Origin: Actinomycetota bacterium
GTDB taxonomy: Bacteria > Actinomycetota > Thermoleophilia > Gaiellales > Gaiellaceae
NCBI GenBank assembly: GCA_005883245.1
Contig: VAXT01000172.1
Span: 1,660 to 13,596, forward strand
Direction: 5' to 3'
Length of the DNA: 11,937 bases
Shown: one piece after another, positions 1 through 6,320 of the stretch
Layout: each line of letters starts with the position of its first letter
How positions within the stretch are numbered: position 1 is the stretch's first letter
Program-made: the position numbers and the translations under genes
Notes under the pieces: model-generated
Told to the model about the DNA's origin: nothing
Databases searched by the model: none
What the model saw: only the letters and a program-made list of their open reading frames with translations

Positions 1-302
1 TCCACGATCAGGAGCCCATGCGTCGCAAGGAGCACGGCCAGCTTGTCGAGCACGGGCTCGAGGGCCGTGACGTGATGGAGGGAGAAGCTCGCGAGCGCCG
101 CGTCAAACGTACCGGGATCGTCCAGCTCTTCGATCGTCGTCCGCCGGAAGATCGGGCCCTGGGGAGCCTCGGGATCGATCGCGAGGACATCGTGGCCGCG
201 GGCGGCCAGCGCACGGGCGAGCTCGCCCGTTCCGCAACCCACTTCTAGCACCCGGCACTGAGGAGACGGCAGATGTGAGAGTACGAACTCGGTGAAGTCC
301 AT
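1..302 (-). CDS. Class I SAM-dependent methyltransferase (partial, N-terminal 100 residues)
   Basis: This is the N-terminal part of a Rossmann-fold S-adenosylmethionine methyltransferase of the small UbiE/Methyltransf_11-like type; the rest lies beyond the left edge. Reading the minus strand from 302, residues 18-29 are VLEVGCGTGELA, the glycine-rich SAM-binding motif I. D43 in the AID stretch fits the acidic residue that contacts the ribose hydroxyls. ASFSLHHV at about 71-78 matches the usual motif before the mid-domain helix. Only about 17 residues precede motif I, which is short but normal for this family. The ATG at 302-300 shares the CCATGG at 299-304 with the ATG of the divergent glycosylase gene, so there is no room for a conventional promoter between them. 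The substrate cannot be told from this part. Confidence 0.85.
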   Translation of the reverse strand, partial: MDFTEFVLSHLPSPQCRVLEVGCGTGELARALAARGHDVLAIDPEAPQGPIFRRTTIEELDDPGTFDAALASFSLHHVTALEPVLDKLAVLLATHGLLIV

Positions 303-1353
303 GGAGGTCAGCCTCGCAGAAGCACGTCGCATCGCGGTGCGCGCGCAGCTGCTCGACGGATCCGCGAAGAGCGTGCTCGAGACCGTGCGACACCTCGGCT
401 GGCTCCAGATCGATCCGATCTCGACCGTCGCGCCGCCGCAGTACCTCGTGCTCTGGAGCCGACTCGGCCCGTACGACCGCGCCGAGCTCGACCGGCTGCT
501 TTGGGAGCGGAAGCAGCTCTTCGAGTGGCGGGCGTTCATCTACCCGATCGACGACCTCCCGCTGATCCGGGCTCTCATGCGCGCGCCTTGGGGGCGCCTG
601 AAGCGGCACGAGTGGGCGCGGGAGTTCATGAAGGCGCAGGCGGGCCTCCGGCGCTACATCCTGCGCGAGCTCGAGCGCGACGGGCCGTTGCCCTCTCGAG
701 AGCTGGAGCACCACGCCGCGCGGTTCGGCGAGAAGACGGTCTGGTGGGGCACGCGCGCGCAGATGACGTGGATGCTCGAGCTTCTCCACGACCGCGGACG
801 CATCGCCGTCGCGGGGCGCGACAGGGGCCAGCGCCTGTGGGATCTCGCGGAGCGCGTCTACCCGGAGACGGAGACGGTGCCGGTCGCCGACGCGCGCCGG
901 ATCCTGGAGGAGCGTCGGTTCCAGGCCCAGGGGGTGCGACTCGGTAGGAACGGCCTGGTCGCGCATCCGGACGCGCAGGACGGGCGCGTGCCCGCGACCC
1001 GCGTCACGTTCCTCTCCCCGTTCGACGGGCTCGTCAAGAACCGCGACCGCGCCGAGGCGCTCTGGGACTTCTTCTACCGCCTCGAGATGTACGTTCCGAA
1101 GGCGAAGCGCGAGTACGGCTACTACGTGCTGCCGATTCTGCGCGGCGACCGGCTGGTGGGGCGCATCGAGCCGGCCTTCGACCGCAAGACGGGCGTGCTG
1201 CGCGTGCTCGGGGTCTTCGCCGAGCCCGGTGCGCCTGCAGGCGCCGGCCCGGGAATCGCGGCCGCGACCCGGCGTCTTGGGAAGTGGCTCGGAGCGACTG
1301 ACATCCTTTACCCGCGCAAGGTGCCTGCGATCTGGCGCGAGGCTCTTCGGTGA
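301..1353 (+). CDS. YcaQ/AlkX-like winged-helix DNA glycosylase family protein (HTH_42, formerly DUF1006)
   Basis: The product (350 aa) matches the YcaQ/AlkZ family of winged-helix DNA glycosylases, whose studied members excise bulky alkylated bases and unhook interstrand crosslinks. Seen here: an N-terminal SLAEARRIAVRAQLL helix, then LGWLQIDPIS with Q36-I37-D38. This fits the Q-phi-D catalytic motif of the YcaQ/AlkX branch rather than the Q-phi-Q of antibiotic-cluster AlkZ enzymes. Further on are LFEWRAFIYPIDDLPL (about 75-90), the VTFLSPFDGLVKNRDR block (about 237-252) and the C-terminal YVLPILRGDRLVGRIEPAFDR block (about 277-297), all usual for HTH_42 proteins. An in-frame GTG at 292 would add MKS. 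I prefer ATG 301, although neither has a clear Shine-Dalgarno. The next gene begins at the last base of the stop codon (TGATG), suggesting coupling. Activity on DNA is inferred from the family. Confidence 0.86.
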   Translation: MEVSLAEARRIAVRAQLLDGSAKSVLETVRHLGWLQIDPISTVAPPQYLVLWSRLGPYDRAELDRLLWERKQLFEWRAFIYPIDDLPLIRALMRAPWGRLKRHEWAREFMKAQAGLRRYILRELERDGPLPSRELEHHAARFGEKTVWWGTRAQMTWMLELLHDRGRIAVAGRDRGQRLWDLAERVYPETETVPVADARRILEERRFQAQGVRLGRNGLVAHPDAQDGRVPATRVTFLSPFDGLVKNRDRAEALWDFFYRLEMYVPKAKREYGYYVLPILRGDRLVGRIEPAFDRKTGVLRVLGVFAEPGAPAGAGPGIAAATRRLGKWLGATDILYPRKVPAIWREALR

Positions 1354-1955
1354 TGGAGCTCGACCACGTCCTGGTCGCGGTCGACGACCTCGAGGCTGCG
1401 GCGAAGGAGGTCGAGCAGCGCCACGGGCTCGCGTCGGTCGAGGGCGGACGCCACCCGGGCCTCGGGACCGCGAACAGGATCGTCCCGCTCGGCGAGACGT
1501 ACCTCGAGCTGGTCGCGGTCGTCGACGAGGCCGAAGCCGTCGCCGGCGGGTTCGGCGGCTGGGTCGCCGAAGGCGTGCGGCCACGCCTGCTCGGCTGGTG
1601 CGTGCGAACCGACGACCTCGACGCCGTGGCCGCACGGCTCGGACTGACGATCGCGGATGGATCTCGCGCCCGCCCGGACGGCACGCTTCTCACCTGGCGC
1701 ATGGCGGGGCTCGAACGCTCCGCGGAGGAGCCCTCGCTCCCCTTCTTCATCGAATGGGGCAATGGGACGCCGTATCCCGGCGAGGCGCTCGCGCAGTCGG
1801 CGACGATCGACGAGCTACGGCTCCAGGGCGACCCCGGCCGGATCGCGGAGTGGGTCGACGGCGCCAAGCTCCCGCTCTCGCTCGGCGAAGGCGAGCCAGC
1901 GGTGCTCGCGGTCGTCCTCGACGGAGCCGTCCTCGACCCCTCGCGCTGGGCCTAG
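1353..1955 (+). CDS. Glyoxalase-like domain (Glyoxalase_3) VOC protein
   Basis: This 200-residue protein is a vicinal-oxygen-chelate-fold member. MELDHVLVAVDDLEAA at the start is the usual first beta-alpha unit with H5 at the metal position. GGRHPGLGTANRIVPLG (about 31-47) followed by YLELVAVVD (50-58) is the signature of the Glyoxalase_3 subgroup. LGWCVRTDDLDAVAARLG (80-97) starts the second module, and PFFIEW (130-135) supplies a second acidic residue (E134). The substrate is unknown, because this subgroup is poorly characterised. The ATG at 1353 overlaps the preceding stop by one base (TGATG). A GTG three bases earlier (1350) would give a 4-nt GTGA overlap instead. Either way it is probably co-translated with the upstream glycosylase. 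The cystathionine synthase/lyase gene follows after 9 bp. Confidence 0.85.
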   Translation: MELDHVLVAVDDLEAAAKEVEQRHGLASVEGGRHPGLGTANRIVPLGETYLELVAVVDEAEAVAGGFGGWVAEGVRPRLLGWCVRTDDLDAVAARLGLTIADGSRARPDGTLLTWRMAGLERSAEEPSLPFFIEWGNGTPYPGEALAQSATIDELRLQGDPGRIAEWVDGAKLPLSLGEGEPAVLAVVLDGAVLDPSRWA

Positions 1956-1964
1956 AATCGAGCC

Positions 1965-3116
1965 ATGGACTTCGAGACGCGTGCCATCCATGACGGCCAG
2001 GAGCCGGACCCGGCGACCGGCTCGGTCATCGTCCCGATCTACCAGACCTCGACCTACGCGCAGGACGCAGTCGGAGAGAACAAGGGCTACGACTACTCTC
2101 GCGTCTCGAACCCGACGCGCACCGCGCTCCAGATCTGCCTCGCCTCGTTGGAGAGCGCCGAGCACGGCGTCGCGTTCGCGTCGGGCATGGCCGCGGTCAC
2201 GACGATCATGCACCTCGTCCACCCGAGCGAGCGGACCGTGTCGGTCAACGACGTGTACGGCGGCGTCTACCGCCTCCTGTCGCAGGTCTACGAGCCGAAG
2301 GGCTACGACGTCACGTTCCTCTCGGCGGACGAGATCAACACGGATCTCGCGTCGCACATCGACGAGCGCACCCGCGTGGTCTGGCTGGAGACGCCGACAA
2401 ACCCGCTCCTGAACGTGATCGACATCAAGGCCGCGGCCGACGCGGCGCATGCCGTCGGGGCGATGGTCGTCGTCGACAACACCTTCGCGAGCCCGTACCT
2501 CCAGCGACCCCTCGAGCTGGGCGCGGACCTCGTCATGCACTCGACGACGAAGTACCTCGGCGGCCACTCCGACCTGATCGGCGGGTTCGCCGCGACGAAC
2601 GACCCGACGATCGCTGAGCGTCTCTACTTCCTGCAGAAGTCGCTCGGCGGCATCCCGGGCCCGTTCGACTCGTGGCTCGTCCTGCGCGGCCTGAGGACGC
2701 TCGCCGTGCGCATGGATCGGCACTGCGAGAACGCGCACCGGGTCGCCGAGTTCCTCGATGCGCACGATGCCGTGGAGCAAGTGCTCTACCCGGGGCTCCC
2801 GAGCCATCCCGGGCACGAGATCGCCAAGCGCCAGATGACGGACTTCGGCGGGATGATCTCGTTCCTCGCCGGCTCCGAGGAGGCGGCGGTCGAGCTCGTC
2901 GCCCGCACCAAGGTCTGGACGCTGGCCGAGTCGCTCGGGGGCGTGGAGAGCCTGATCGAGCACCCGGCCCAGATGACCCACGCGTCGACCGCAGACTCAC
3001 CGTTCGCTGCGCCCCGCAGCCTGATCCGGCTCTCGGTCGGCATCGAGTCGGCCGACGATCTGATCGCCGACCTCGAGGCAGCGCTCGTCCGCTCGACGGC
3101 AGCGGCCGGCGCGTAG
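1965..3116 (+). CDS. Cystathionine gamma-synthase / gamma-lyase family PLP enzyme (trans-sulfuration)
   Basis: This cytosolic PLP-dependent Cys/Met-metabolism enzyme is 383 aa, the usual full length. Seen motifs: YDYSRVSNPTR (42-52), whose Y44 and R46 contact the cofactor phosphate of the neighbouring subunit; FASGMAAVTT (71-80); NDVYGG (95-100) with the stacking tyrosine Y98; the pyridine-nitrogen aspartate D171 in VVVDNTFASPYLQ; the Schiff-base lysine K196 in HSTTKYLGGHSD; and the substrate-carboxylate arginine R355 in LIRLSVG. GGVESLIEHPAQMTHAS carries E332 where gamma-lyases usually have Glu. Mycobacterial enzymes annotated MetB look alike there, so synthase (O-succinyl/acetylhomoserine plus cysteine to cystathionine) and lyase (cystathionine to cysteine) cannot be separated. 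The ATG lies 9 bp after the VOC stop. The stop TAG overlaps the GTG of the next gene (TAGTG). No other sulfur gene is nearby. Confidence 0.95.
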   Translation: MDFETRAIHDGQEPDPATGSVIVPIYQTSTYAQDAVGENKGYDYSRVSNPTRTALQICLASLESAEHGVAFASGMAAVTTIMHLVHPSERTVSVNDVYGGVYRLLSQVYEPKGYDVTFLSADEINTDLASHIDERTRVVWLETPTNPLLNVIDIKAAADAAHAVGAMVVVDNTFASPYLQRPLELGADLVMHSTTKYLGGHSDLIGGFAATNDPTIAERLYFLQKSLGGIPGPFDSWLVLRGLRTLAVRMDRHCENAHRVAEFLDAHDAVEQVLYPGLPSHPGHEIAKRQMTDFGGMISFLAGSEEAAVELVARTKVWTLAESLGGVESLIEHPAQMTHASTADSPFAAPRSLIRLSVGIESADDLIADLEAALVRSTAAAGA

Positions 3117-3469
3117 TGCTCCTCCCTGGCCGGCTCCTCCGACTCGAGGGGCTCGCGCTCTTCGCCGGGGCGCTGATCGTCTACTTCGACCAGGGCTTCG
3201 GCTGGCTCCTGCTCGTCGTCCTCGTCCTGGTACCGGATCTGTCCTTCGCCGGCTACCTGGCGGGCCCGCGGGCGGGCTCGTGGATCTACAACGCGGCGCA
3301 CACGACGCTCGGGCCGATCGCCCTCGGCGCGGTCGGTGTGCTCTCGAACACGGACTGGTGCATCCAGCTCGCGCTCATCTGGTTGGCGCATATCGGGCTC
3401 GACCGGCTGCTCGGCTACGGCCTCAAGTACCCGACTGCGTTTAAGGACACTCACCTGAGCCGCGTCTAG
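3116..3469 (+). CDS. DUF4260 family small integral membrane protein
   Basis: This 117-residue protein matches the DUF4260 pattern: RLEGLALFAGALIVYFDQGF at the N-terminus, then LLLVVLVLVPDLSFAGYLAG, the IYNAAHTTLGPIALG stretch with the conserved N-x2-H, and a final LIWLAHIGLDRLLGYGLKYP segment ending in FKDTHLSRV. Three to four hydrophobic helices are visible, so it sits in the cytoplasmic membrane. The family has no established function. The start is taken as the GTG at 3116, which shares its G with the previous TAG stop, because the recognisable family sequence begins there. The same frame stays open upstream inside the cystathionine gene, but that part has no family resemblance. The AGGAGG at 3468-3473 overlaps this stop codon and serves the next gene. 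Confidence 0.85.
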   Translation: MLLPGRLLRLEGLALFAGALIVYFDQGFGWLLLVVLVLVPDLSFAGYLAGPRAGSWIYNAAHTTLGPIALGAVGVLSNTDWCIQLALIWLAHIGLDRLLGYGLKYPTAFKDTHLSRV

Positions 3470-3473
3470 GAGG
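3468..3473 (+). promoter_or_regulatory. Shine-Dalgarno for the small VOC gene
   Basis: A perfect AGGAGG overlaps the DUF4260 stop TAG and sits 4 nt before the GTG at 3478. The spacing is short, but this is the strongest ribosome binding site on the plus strand of the window. It supports GTG 3478 as the start. Confidence 0.7.
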
Positions 3474-3477
3474 AATC

Positions 3478-3873
3478 GTGAAGACGAACCGATCCGTCCC
3501 GAAAGCAGCCGTCATCCCCGAGCTGCCCTATCGCGACGTGCGCGAGGGAGCCGAGTGGCTGTGCCGAGCGTTCGGGTTCCGCGAGCGGCTCCAGATCGGC
3601 GACCACAGGTCGCAGCTCGTCTACGAGGACGGGGCGGTGATCGTGATCGAGGGCGAGGAGGCGCCGTCATACCTGCTCGTGCGGGTCGAGGACGCCGACG
3701 CCCACCGAGCGCGGGCCGAGGCGGCCGGTGCGAAGATCCTCAGCGAGCCCAGGGACTGGCCGTACGGCGAGCGCCAGTACACGGCCGAGGACCCCGGCGG
3801 GCACATCTGGACGTTCTCCGAGTCGATCGCGGACGTCGATCCCGCGGACTGGGGCGGAACCCTGAAGGGGTGA
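3478..3873 (+). CDS. VOC family (glyoxalase/bleomycin-resistance-like) protein
   Basis: This 131-residue single-domain VOC protein has VIPELPYRDVREGAEWL (12-28), where the first metal-ligand position appears to be Pro/Leu rather than His or Gln. AFGFRERLQIGDHRSQLVYEDGAVIVI follows, and the C-terminal half has YLLVRVEDADAHRARAEAAG with the closing block YTAEDPGGHIWTFSES (101-116), whose E115 is the usual last ligand. This is the PhnB-like/EhpR-like type often annotated as glyoxalase/bleomycin resistance. With the first ligand missing it may bind small molecules without metal catalysis; that is inference. The start GTG has an excellent AGGAGG. It lies 8 bp after the DUF4260 gene and is the last of the tightly packed genes in this run. 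Confidence 0.85.
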   Translation: MKTNRSVPKAAVIPELPYRDVREGAEWLCRAFGFRERLQIGDHRSQLVYEDGAVIVIEGEEAPSYLLVRVEDADAHRARAEAAGAKILSEPRDWPYGERQYTAEDPGGHIWTFSESIADVDPADWGGTLKG

Positions 3874-3904
3874 GCGGTGTAGAGGAGGCAGACGCCACCT
3901 CGAA

Positions 3905-3909
3905 AGGAG
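3905..3909 (+). promoter_or_regulatory. Shine-Dalgarno in front of the detached signal peptide
   Basis: AGGAG, within AAAGGAG at 3903-3909, lies 8 nt before the ATG at 3918. This is the strongest site near the surface-protein gene and points to 3918, not 3980, as the original start. Confidence 0.6.
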
Positions 3910-3917
3910 CTCGACTC

Positions 3918-3983
3918 ATGAAGCGCTTGCTCTTCCTGATCGCAGTCGCCGCACGGGGCCGGAGTCGGACGGATCGCCGATGA
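3918..3983 (+). pseudogene. Signal-peptide fragment cut off by an apparent frameshift
   Basis: The 21-codon frame from ATG 3918 reads MKRLLFLIAVAA, a classic secretion-signal start (K2, R3, then a hydrophobic core). It then turns into an arginine-rich tail (RGRSRTDRR) and a stop at 3981. One extra base in the GCACGGGGCC stretch (3951-3960), such as a fifth G or an A before the C, would join it to the frame of the following ORF. The result would be ...IAVAA-x-GPESDGSPMMNLAEV, a natural secreted N-terminus, and 504 nt in total, divisible by three. Third positions of the following frame between 3953 and 3979 are nearly all G/C, as expected of coding DNA, while those of the upstream frame are not. 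The alternative is a real 21-aa leader peptide coupled by ATGA (3980-3983) to the next ORF. Confidence 0.6.
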
Positions 3984-4420
3984 TGAATCTCGCCGAGGTC
4001 GCAGGCTTCTTCCCGGCCGCGTTCGGCCAGACACCGGACCCGATGACGTATGCACGGGCGAAGGGAGATCTCGGCCCGCAGTACTCGATCGACTACGTCG
4101 TCCCGGGCGGCAACGACGTGAGCTTCAAGATCCACCAGGATCTCTATCCGTATGCCAAGCCGGGCGGCTGGACGTACATGCCGAAAGGTCAGCCGATCTT
4201 CGACATGACGACACACGGCGGCTGGTTCACCGACGCGAGGCTGAAGGGGATCCTCGTCGCCCACGGTCTGCCGAAGGCTCCGCCGACGACGAGCTCGAAG
4301 ACGTCCAGCTCCGCAGGCTTCTTCTCGACAGGGAAGATCGGGCTGCTCGTGCTCGTCTTGTTCGGAATCGGGGCAGCGGCGGTGCTGACGAGGCGCCACC
4401 TCCGTAGCAGCACCACTTAG
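3980..4420 (+). CDS. Hypothetical secreted protein with C-terminal membrane anchor (N-terminus likely lost by frameshift)
   Basis: I do not recognise a family. The 146-residue frame has a mixed polar/aromatic domain (residues 1-97) with VAGFFPAAFG, YSIDYVVPGGNDVSFKIHQD, YPYAKPGGWTYMP and MTTHGGWFTDARLKG. A low-complexity Pro/Ser/Thr linker follows (PPTTSSKTSSS, about 101-111), then one hydrophobic helix (about 119-136, IGLLVLVLFGIGAAAVL) and a basic tail TRRHLR. This is the layout of an extracytoplasmic domain held by a C-terminal anchor. No signal peptide is in this frame, but one lies just upstream in frame 0 with a good ribosome binding site, so the intact gene would probably be 3918-4420 (167 aa). 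No sortase LPxTG motif is seen. The start at 3980 is only the first ATG of the open frame and has no Shine-Dalgarno of its own. Confidence 0.6.
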   Translation: MMNLAEVAGFFPAAFGQTPDPMTYARAKGDLGPQYSIDYVVPGGNDVSFKIHQDLYPYAKPGGWTYMPKGQPIFDMTTHGGWFTDARLKGILVAHGLPKAPPTTSSKTSSSAGFFSTGKIGLLVLVLFGIGAAAVLTRRHLRSSTT

Positions 4421-4432
4421 CTTCGACTTCTA

Positions 4433-4466
4433 GGATCCGGCGCGTGACGACGGGCGCGCCGGATCC
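4433..4466. repeat. Perfect 12-bp inverted repeat at the MBL gene start
   Basis: GGATCCGGCGCG at 4433-4444 is mirrored exactly by CGCGCCGGATCC at 4455-4466, with a 10-nt spacer. The element lies 12 bp after the surface-protein stop and ends 1 bp before an in-frame ATG (4468). The alternative GTG start (4444) is inside the left arm. No T-run follows, so it is not a standard intrinsic terminator. It could be an operator for a dimeric repressor or an RNA hairpin limiting access to the start codon. Confidence 0.7.
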
Positions 4467-5301
4467 CATGGACCTGCACCACGAGGGCGCCGAGCGCGTG
4501 ATCGGCGTGTACCTGCTCGAGACCGAGGACGGGCTCGCGCTCCAGGACTGCGGGCCGTCGACGTGCATCACGGCGCTGAAGACGCAGCTCGCCGAGCGCG
4601 GGCTGGTGCTGGCCGACCTGCGTCATCTGCTGCTCTCGCACATCCACCTCGACCATGCCGGCGCCACGGGGACGCTCGTTCGGGAGCATCCGGGCCTCCA
4701 CGTGCACGTCTCGGAGATCGGAGCGCCGCACCTCGTCGATCCGTCGCGGCTCGAGTCGAGCGCGCGCCGGCTCTACGGCGACGACTTCGACCGGCTCTGG
4801 GGTGAGCTCGCGCCGGTGCCGGAGGAGAACGTGCACGTCGTCGGGTCGTCCGTGCTCGGGCTCGAGTGCTTCCCGTCGCCCGGCCACGCGGCGCACCACG
4901 TCTGCTACGTGGACGGCGAGGGCACGCTCTACGCGGGCGACGCGGCGGGCGTGCGGATCATGCCCGACCGCCACATCCTCCCGGTCGCGCCTCCGCCGGA
5001 GATCGACCTCGAAGCATGGGAGCGCACGATCGACGAGCTCGAGCTGCGCGCGCCGCAGCGCCTCGCGCTGATCCACTTCGGCGTCGTCGACCAGCCGCGA
5101 GACCACCTGCGTCGCCTTCGTCGCCAGCTGCGTCTCTGGGGCCAGCGCGTGCGGCAAGGGATGGACGAGGAAGCGTTCGTGGCAGCCGCCCGCGCCGACC
5201 TCGAGGAGGACGTCGGCGACGCGCCGTACTACGAGCGCGCGGCACCATTCTGGCAGTCCTACCTCGGCCTGAGGCGCTACTGGGATAAAGCCGCGGCGTA
5301 G
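4444..5301 (+). CDS. MBL-fold metallo-hydrolase
   Basis: This 285-residue metallo-beta-lactamase-fold hydrolase has the full di-metal ligand set. LLLSHIHLDHAGATG gives H66-x-H68-x-D70-H71; PSPGHAAHHV gives H148; YAGDAAG gives D166; and ALIHFG gives H211. YLLETEDGLALQDCGPS (23-39) is the usual first strand region. The C-terminal portion (about 215-285) is helical and ends in a tryptophan/tyrosine-rich stretch, as in many uncharacterised actinobacterial MBL proteins. The substrate is unknown. GTG 4444 has an AGGA (4432-4435) 8 nt upstream, while ATG 4468 follows the inverted repeat directly and would remove 8 residues without harming the fold. The choice is open. The 3' end overlaps the convergent glycosyltransferase gene by 25 bp. 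Confidence 0.9.
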   Translation: MTTGAPDPMDLHHEGAERVIGVYLLETEDGLALQDCGPSTCITALKTQLAERGLVLADLRHLLLSHIHLDHAGATGTLVREHPGLHVHVSEIGAPHLVDPSRLESSARRLYGDDFDRLWGELAPVPEENVHVVGSSVLGLECFPSPGHAAHHVCYVDGEGTLYAGDAAGVRIMPDRHILPVAPPPEIDLEAWERTIDELELRAPQRLALIHFGVVDQPRDHLRRLRRQLRLWGQRVRQGMDEEAFVAAARADLEEDVGDAPYYERAAPFWQSYLGLRRYWDKAAA

Positions 5302-6320
5302 GCGTTCACGTAGTCGCGCACCATCCGTTCCGGCGCGAAGCGCTCTTCCACGTAGGCGCGGCAGTCCGTCGGGTCGAGCTCGTCCGCCAGGTCGAGCGCC
5401 GCGGCCATCTCGCGGAAGTTCTCGACGATGATCCCGCTCCGCCCGTCGTGGATCACCTCGGGCACCGCGCCGTGACGCGTCGCGATCACGGGCGTGCCGC
5501 AGGCCATCGACTCGACCATCACGAGCCCGAACGGCTCCTCCCACTCGATCGGGAAGAGCGTCGCGCGCGCGTCCTGGAGCAGCTCGACCTTCTCGCCGTG
5601 CGTGACCTCGCCGAGGTACTCGATCCCGTTGTTGCCGACGTGCGGCTCGACATACTCGGCGAAGTACTGCCGCTCCTTCTGTTCGCGGTTCTTGCCCGCC
5701 ATCTTCAGCGGCAGGCCGAGCTCCATGGCCACTGCGATCGCGCGGTGCGCGCCCTTGTCCGGGCTGAACCGGCCCAGGAAGAGCAGGTAGTCGCCCCGGT
5801 GTGGCTTGCTCGGATAGAGCGAGAGGTCGATCGCGTTCGGGATCGTCGCCGCCCAAGGCAGGTCGGGCATCGAGCGCCGCTGGTTCTCGGAGATCGAGAT
5901 CAGCCCCACGCTCGGAGAGACCTCCGCGATCGACTCGTACGCGTTCTGGGCCTCGTGTGTGTCGAGAGGCCCGTGCACCGTGTGCAGCACCGGGGTCGAG
6001 AGCAGCCCGCCGAGCGCGGCCGCCGGGATGCCCGAGTGGTCGTTGATCACGTCGAACTCGTCCGCGCGCGTGTAGCAGGCGAGCGCATGGCGGAGCTCCG
6101 GCAGCGAGCGGCCGATCAGCTCGCTGGGCGCCTCCTCGAAGATGTACGACAGGTTCGCCTTCGTCAGCGAGTCGCCAGACGCGAAGAGCGTGACCTCGTG
6201 GCCCGCGTCGGCGAGACCGTCCGCGAGCAACGAGACGACGAGCTCGATCCCGCCGTAGCCGGTCGGCGGCACCGCGAACCACACCGGAGACAGAACGGCG
6301 ATCCTGAGCTTGTCATTCAT
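5277..6320 (-). CDS. Glycosyltransferase family 4 (GT-B fold)
   Basis: This 347-residue retaining GT-B glycosyltransferase acts in the cytosol. The N-terminal domain starts KLRIAVLSPVWFAVPP-x2-GYGGIE, the acceptor-side glycine-rich loop. LSTPVLHTVHGPLD (about 107-120) is in the middle. The donor domain has FLGRFSPDKG (181-190) and the E-x7-E nucleotide-sugar motif E262-E270 in EEPFGLVMVESMACGTPVIA. The ATG at 6320 overlaps the stop of the upstream alpha-glucosidase gene by 8 nt (ATGAATGA), the mark of translational coupling. The frame continues upstream, but that part is antisense noise inside the glucosidase gene; an ATG 7 codons earlier is a less likely start. Partnership with the glucosidase suggests synthesis or trimming of an alpha-glucan or compatible solute; donor and acceptor are unknown. 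Confidence 0.92.
   Translation of the reverse strand: MNDKLRIAVLSPVWFAVPPTGYGGIELVVSLLADGLADAGHEVTLFASGDSLTKANLSYIFEEAPSELIGRSLPELRHALACYTRADEFDVINDHSGIPAAALGGLLSTPVLHTVHGPLDTHEAQNAYESIAEVSPSVGLISISENQRRSMPDLPWAATIPNAIDLSLYPSKPHRGDYLLFLGRFSPDKGAHRAIAVAMELGLPLKMAGKNREQKERQYFAEYVEPHVGNNGIEYLGEVTHGEKVELLQDARATLFPIEWEEPFGLVMVESMACGTPVIATRHGAVPEVIHDGRSGIIVENFREMAAALDLADELDPTDCRAYVEERFAPERMVRDYVNAYAAALSQ

Noticed and set aside
103..1635. Long minus-strand open frame (510 codons) opposite the glycosylase and VOC genes
   Set aside because: It is arginine/proline-rich, has no recognisable domain, and lies antisense to two clear genes. This is a usual artefact of high GC.
1815..2981. Minus-strand 388-codon frame opposite the cystathionine enzyme
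   Set aside because: It is antisense to a full-length PLP enzyme with all active-site residues. The product looks like no known family.
4417..6282. Minus-strand 621-codon frame across the MBL and GT4 genes
   Set aside because: It overlaps two genes with intact catalytic motifs in other frames. Its composition is Arg/Ala-rich without domains.
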